DNA of 64,000 bases from Flavobacteriales bacterium (lineage in GTDB: Bacteria > Bacteroidota > Bacteroidia > UBA10329): the NCBI GenBank assembly GCA_020635495.1, contig JACJZQ010000006.1:111411-175410 (forward strand), read 5' to 3'. A model generated the notes under the pieces. It made no database searches. It worked only from the letters and a program-made list of their open reading frames with translations, and was not told the origin of the DNA. The position numbers and the translations under genes are program-made. Below are positions 63,025 to 64,000 of this stretch, piece after piece; position 1 is the stretch's first letter; each line of letters begins with the position of its first letter.

Positions 63025-64000
63025 ATGGCAAATGCGACTACTGTAACCAAAATTGAGAGCATCAATATTGCATTGATCTTTCTCTCTTTGGTATTGGCGG
63101 TGGTCATGCCGTTTGAGATGTTTCTCATCGCATACGCCATGCTGGGGCCGCTGCATTATCTGACAGAGATCAACTGGCTCAATAACAAAAGTTACTTCAC
63201 TTCCAGCAAATGGTTGTGGCTACTTGCCAGTTTGGCCTTTGTACTTCTGATCACTGGTCCGGAAGTGATCCGGTATTTCGCTGGCACCGATTTCTCATGG
63301 CTGAATACAATCGAGAGTTATGCGCCATTCACTATTCTGATGGCCCTATATGCTGGTGCAATTTTCGCATTGGTTAAGGACCCTGGAAAACGGATAATTG
63401 CCTTGGCCGTGGGGGCATTTCTAGCTCAGTTGTTATTTGCACTGCCAACGGCTTTAGTGGCTTTGGGAATACTTGTACCAACGGTAATGCACGTCTTCCT
63501 CTTTACTGCACTGTTCATGTTATATGGTGCGGCTAAAAACCGTTCCGGCATTGGATTATTGGCGGTTATGATACTCATTAGTTGTGCCGTATTGATATTC
63601 TTCATTGACACCACTGCGCTTTCTTCCTCTGCAACGGCCTGGGCCAAAGAGAGCTTCGGCACGTACAGGTTTGAAGTGGTCAACAACCAAGTTGCCAACG
63701 TTCTAGGAATCGGAAACCTGCATCAAAATTATTTCAACGGCATTGGACTGAAGATTCAGACCTTCATTGCGTTTGCGTACATCCATCATTATCTGAATTG
63801 GTTCGCCAAAACAGCTGTAATTGGCTGGCACCAAGGGTTAAAGGGAACACGGTTTTGGACCATTGTTGGCGTATGGTTGCTATTGTGCACATTCTTCCTT
63901 GTAGATTACAGACTTGGCTTCTTCTGCACCATTAGCCTAAGTTTTTTGCACGTCATTCTAGAGTTTCCACTGAACGCCCATAGTGTAAAAGGCATTGCTC
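63025..64000 (+). CDS. Polytopic membrane protein, partial (runs off the window end)
   Basis: An ATG at 63025 opens a frame that stays open for 325 codons to the window edge. At least eight strongly hydrophobic segments are visible. Histidines fall in or beside several of them: GPLHYLTEINWL, VPTVMHVFLFT, NLHQNYFNG, AYIHHYLNWF, GWHQGL and SFLHVILEFPLNAHS, a pattern that recalls membrane di-iron or metal enzymes, but I do not recognise a family. There is no signal peptide beyond the first membrane segment. It begins 76 bases after icd, behind the icd terminator. Confidence 0.8.
   Translation, partial: MANATTVTKIESINIALIFLSLVLAVVMPFEMFLIAYAMLGPLHYLTEINWLNNKSYFTSSKWLWLLASLAFVLLITGPEVIRYFAGTDFSWLNTIESYAPFTILMALYAGAIFALVKDPGKRIIALAVGAFLAQLLFALPTALVALGILVPTVMHVFLFTALFMLYGAAKNRSGIGLLAVMILISCAVLIFFIDTTALSSSATAWAKESFGTYRFEVVNNQVANVLGIGNLHQNYFNGIGLKIQTFIAFAYIHHYLNWFAKTAVIGWHQGLKGTRFWTIVGVWLLLCTFFLVDYRLGFFCTISLSFLHVILEFPLNAHSVKGIA

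Noticed and set aside
1..64000. tRNA, rRNA, insertion sequences, prophage or defence genes
   Set aside because: I read the spacers for tRNA T-loop words and searched the proteins for transposases, integrases, restriction enzymes, toxins and phage structural genes; none is convincing. The fibre-like protein at 27872 has no phage neighbours.

Overview
The window looks like a chromosomal segment of a Bacteroidota bacterium, most likely from the Flavobacteriales or a close marine or freshwater relative. The evidence is the gliding-motility pair gldF-gldG, three proteins with C-terminal type IX secretion (T9SS type A) sorting domains, the parA-parB-DUF5683-dapB-lepB gene order, and promoters of the Bacteroidota form TTTG-N(18-23)-TAnnTTTG, complete or nearly so, ahead of dnaN, rpsF, dnaX and an unknown gene at 38788. 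The genus cannot be fixed from this sequence. I found no tRNA, rRNA, CRISPR array, prophage, insertion sequence or recognisable defence island. Most of the window is ordinary core genome with accessory surface-protein genes between.

Layout. 1-6.9 kb: end of an aldo/keto reductase, a small membrane protein, gldF-gldG-DUF4340, dnaN, a rhomboid protease with a CmpB-like membrane protein. 7-14.5 kb: a surface-protein cluster on the minus strand, made of one T9SS cargo with Ig/PKD-like repeats and two collagen-like proteins with about 83 and 190 uninterrupted Gly-X-Y triplets. 14.7-20.3 kb: membrane metallophosphoesterase and two tandem penicillin/homoserine-lactone acylase paralogues. 20.3-27.8 kb: C-terminal processing protease, TPR lipoprotein, lepB-dapB-DUF5683-parB-parA, an ABA4-like protein and pterin carbinolamine dehydratase. 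27.9-30.5 kb: a long phage-fibre-like surface protein sharing its N-terminal module with the collagen-like proteins. 30.5-35.9 kb: RecD-like helicase followed by a 21-bp repeat array and a displaced copy of the helicase 3' end, then a secreted unknown, an alkaline-phosphatase-superfamily enzyme, an aldehyde dehydrogenase and an Mpo1-like protein. 36-43.6 kb: galK, a secreted T9SS esterase, a candidate small RNA, L-2-hydroxyglutarate oxidase, a DUF819 transporter-like protein, hemE. 43.6-45.6 kb: oxyR divergent from a VOC protein and dps, with an OxyR-type operator between them. 45.6-54 kb: bestrophin-like channel, mtgA, tandem aconitases acnA and acnB, MacB-like permease. 54-64 kb: T9SS cargo plus lipoprotein, helical repeat protein, GNAT acetyltransferase, rpsF-rpsR-rplI, a repeat-filled spacer, dnaX, icd, and a polytopic membrane protein cut by the window edge.

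How genes fit together: acnA, acnB and icd cover citrate to 2-oxoglutarate, and L-2-hydroxyglutarate oxidase repairs a by-product of that pool. oxyR, dps and hemE form an oxidative-stress, iron and haem neighbourhood. dnaN and dnaX supply the clamp and clamp-loader subunits of the replicase. gldFG, the T9SS cargos and the fibre and collagen-like proteins point to an elaborate, probably gliding or adhesive cell surface.

The observations most worth a second look are an A10 slippery run in dnaX placed exactly where a short gamma-like product would end after the collar domain, the orphan-terminator RNA at 38.5-38.7 kb, the 21-bp array with duplicated helicase tail at 32 kb, and the collagen/fibre family built on one shared N-terminal module.
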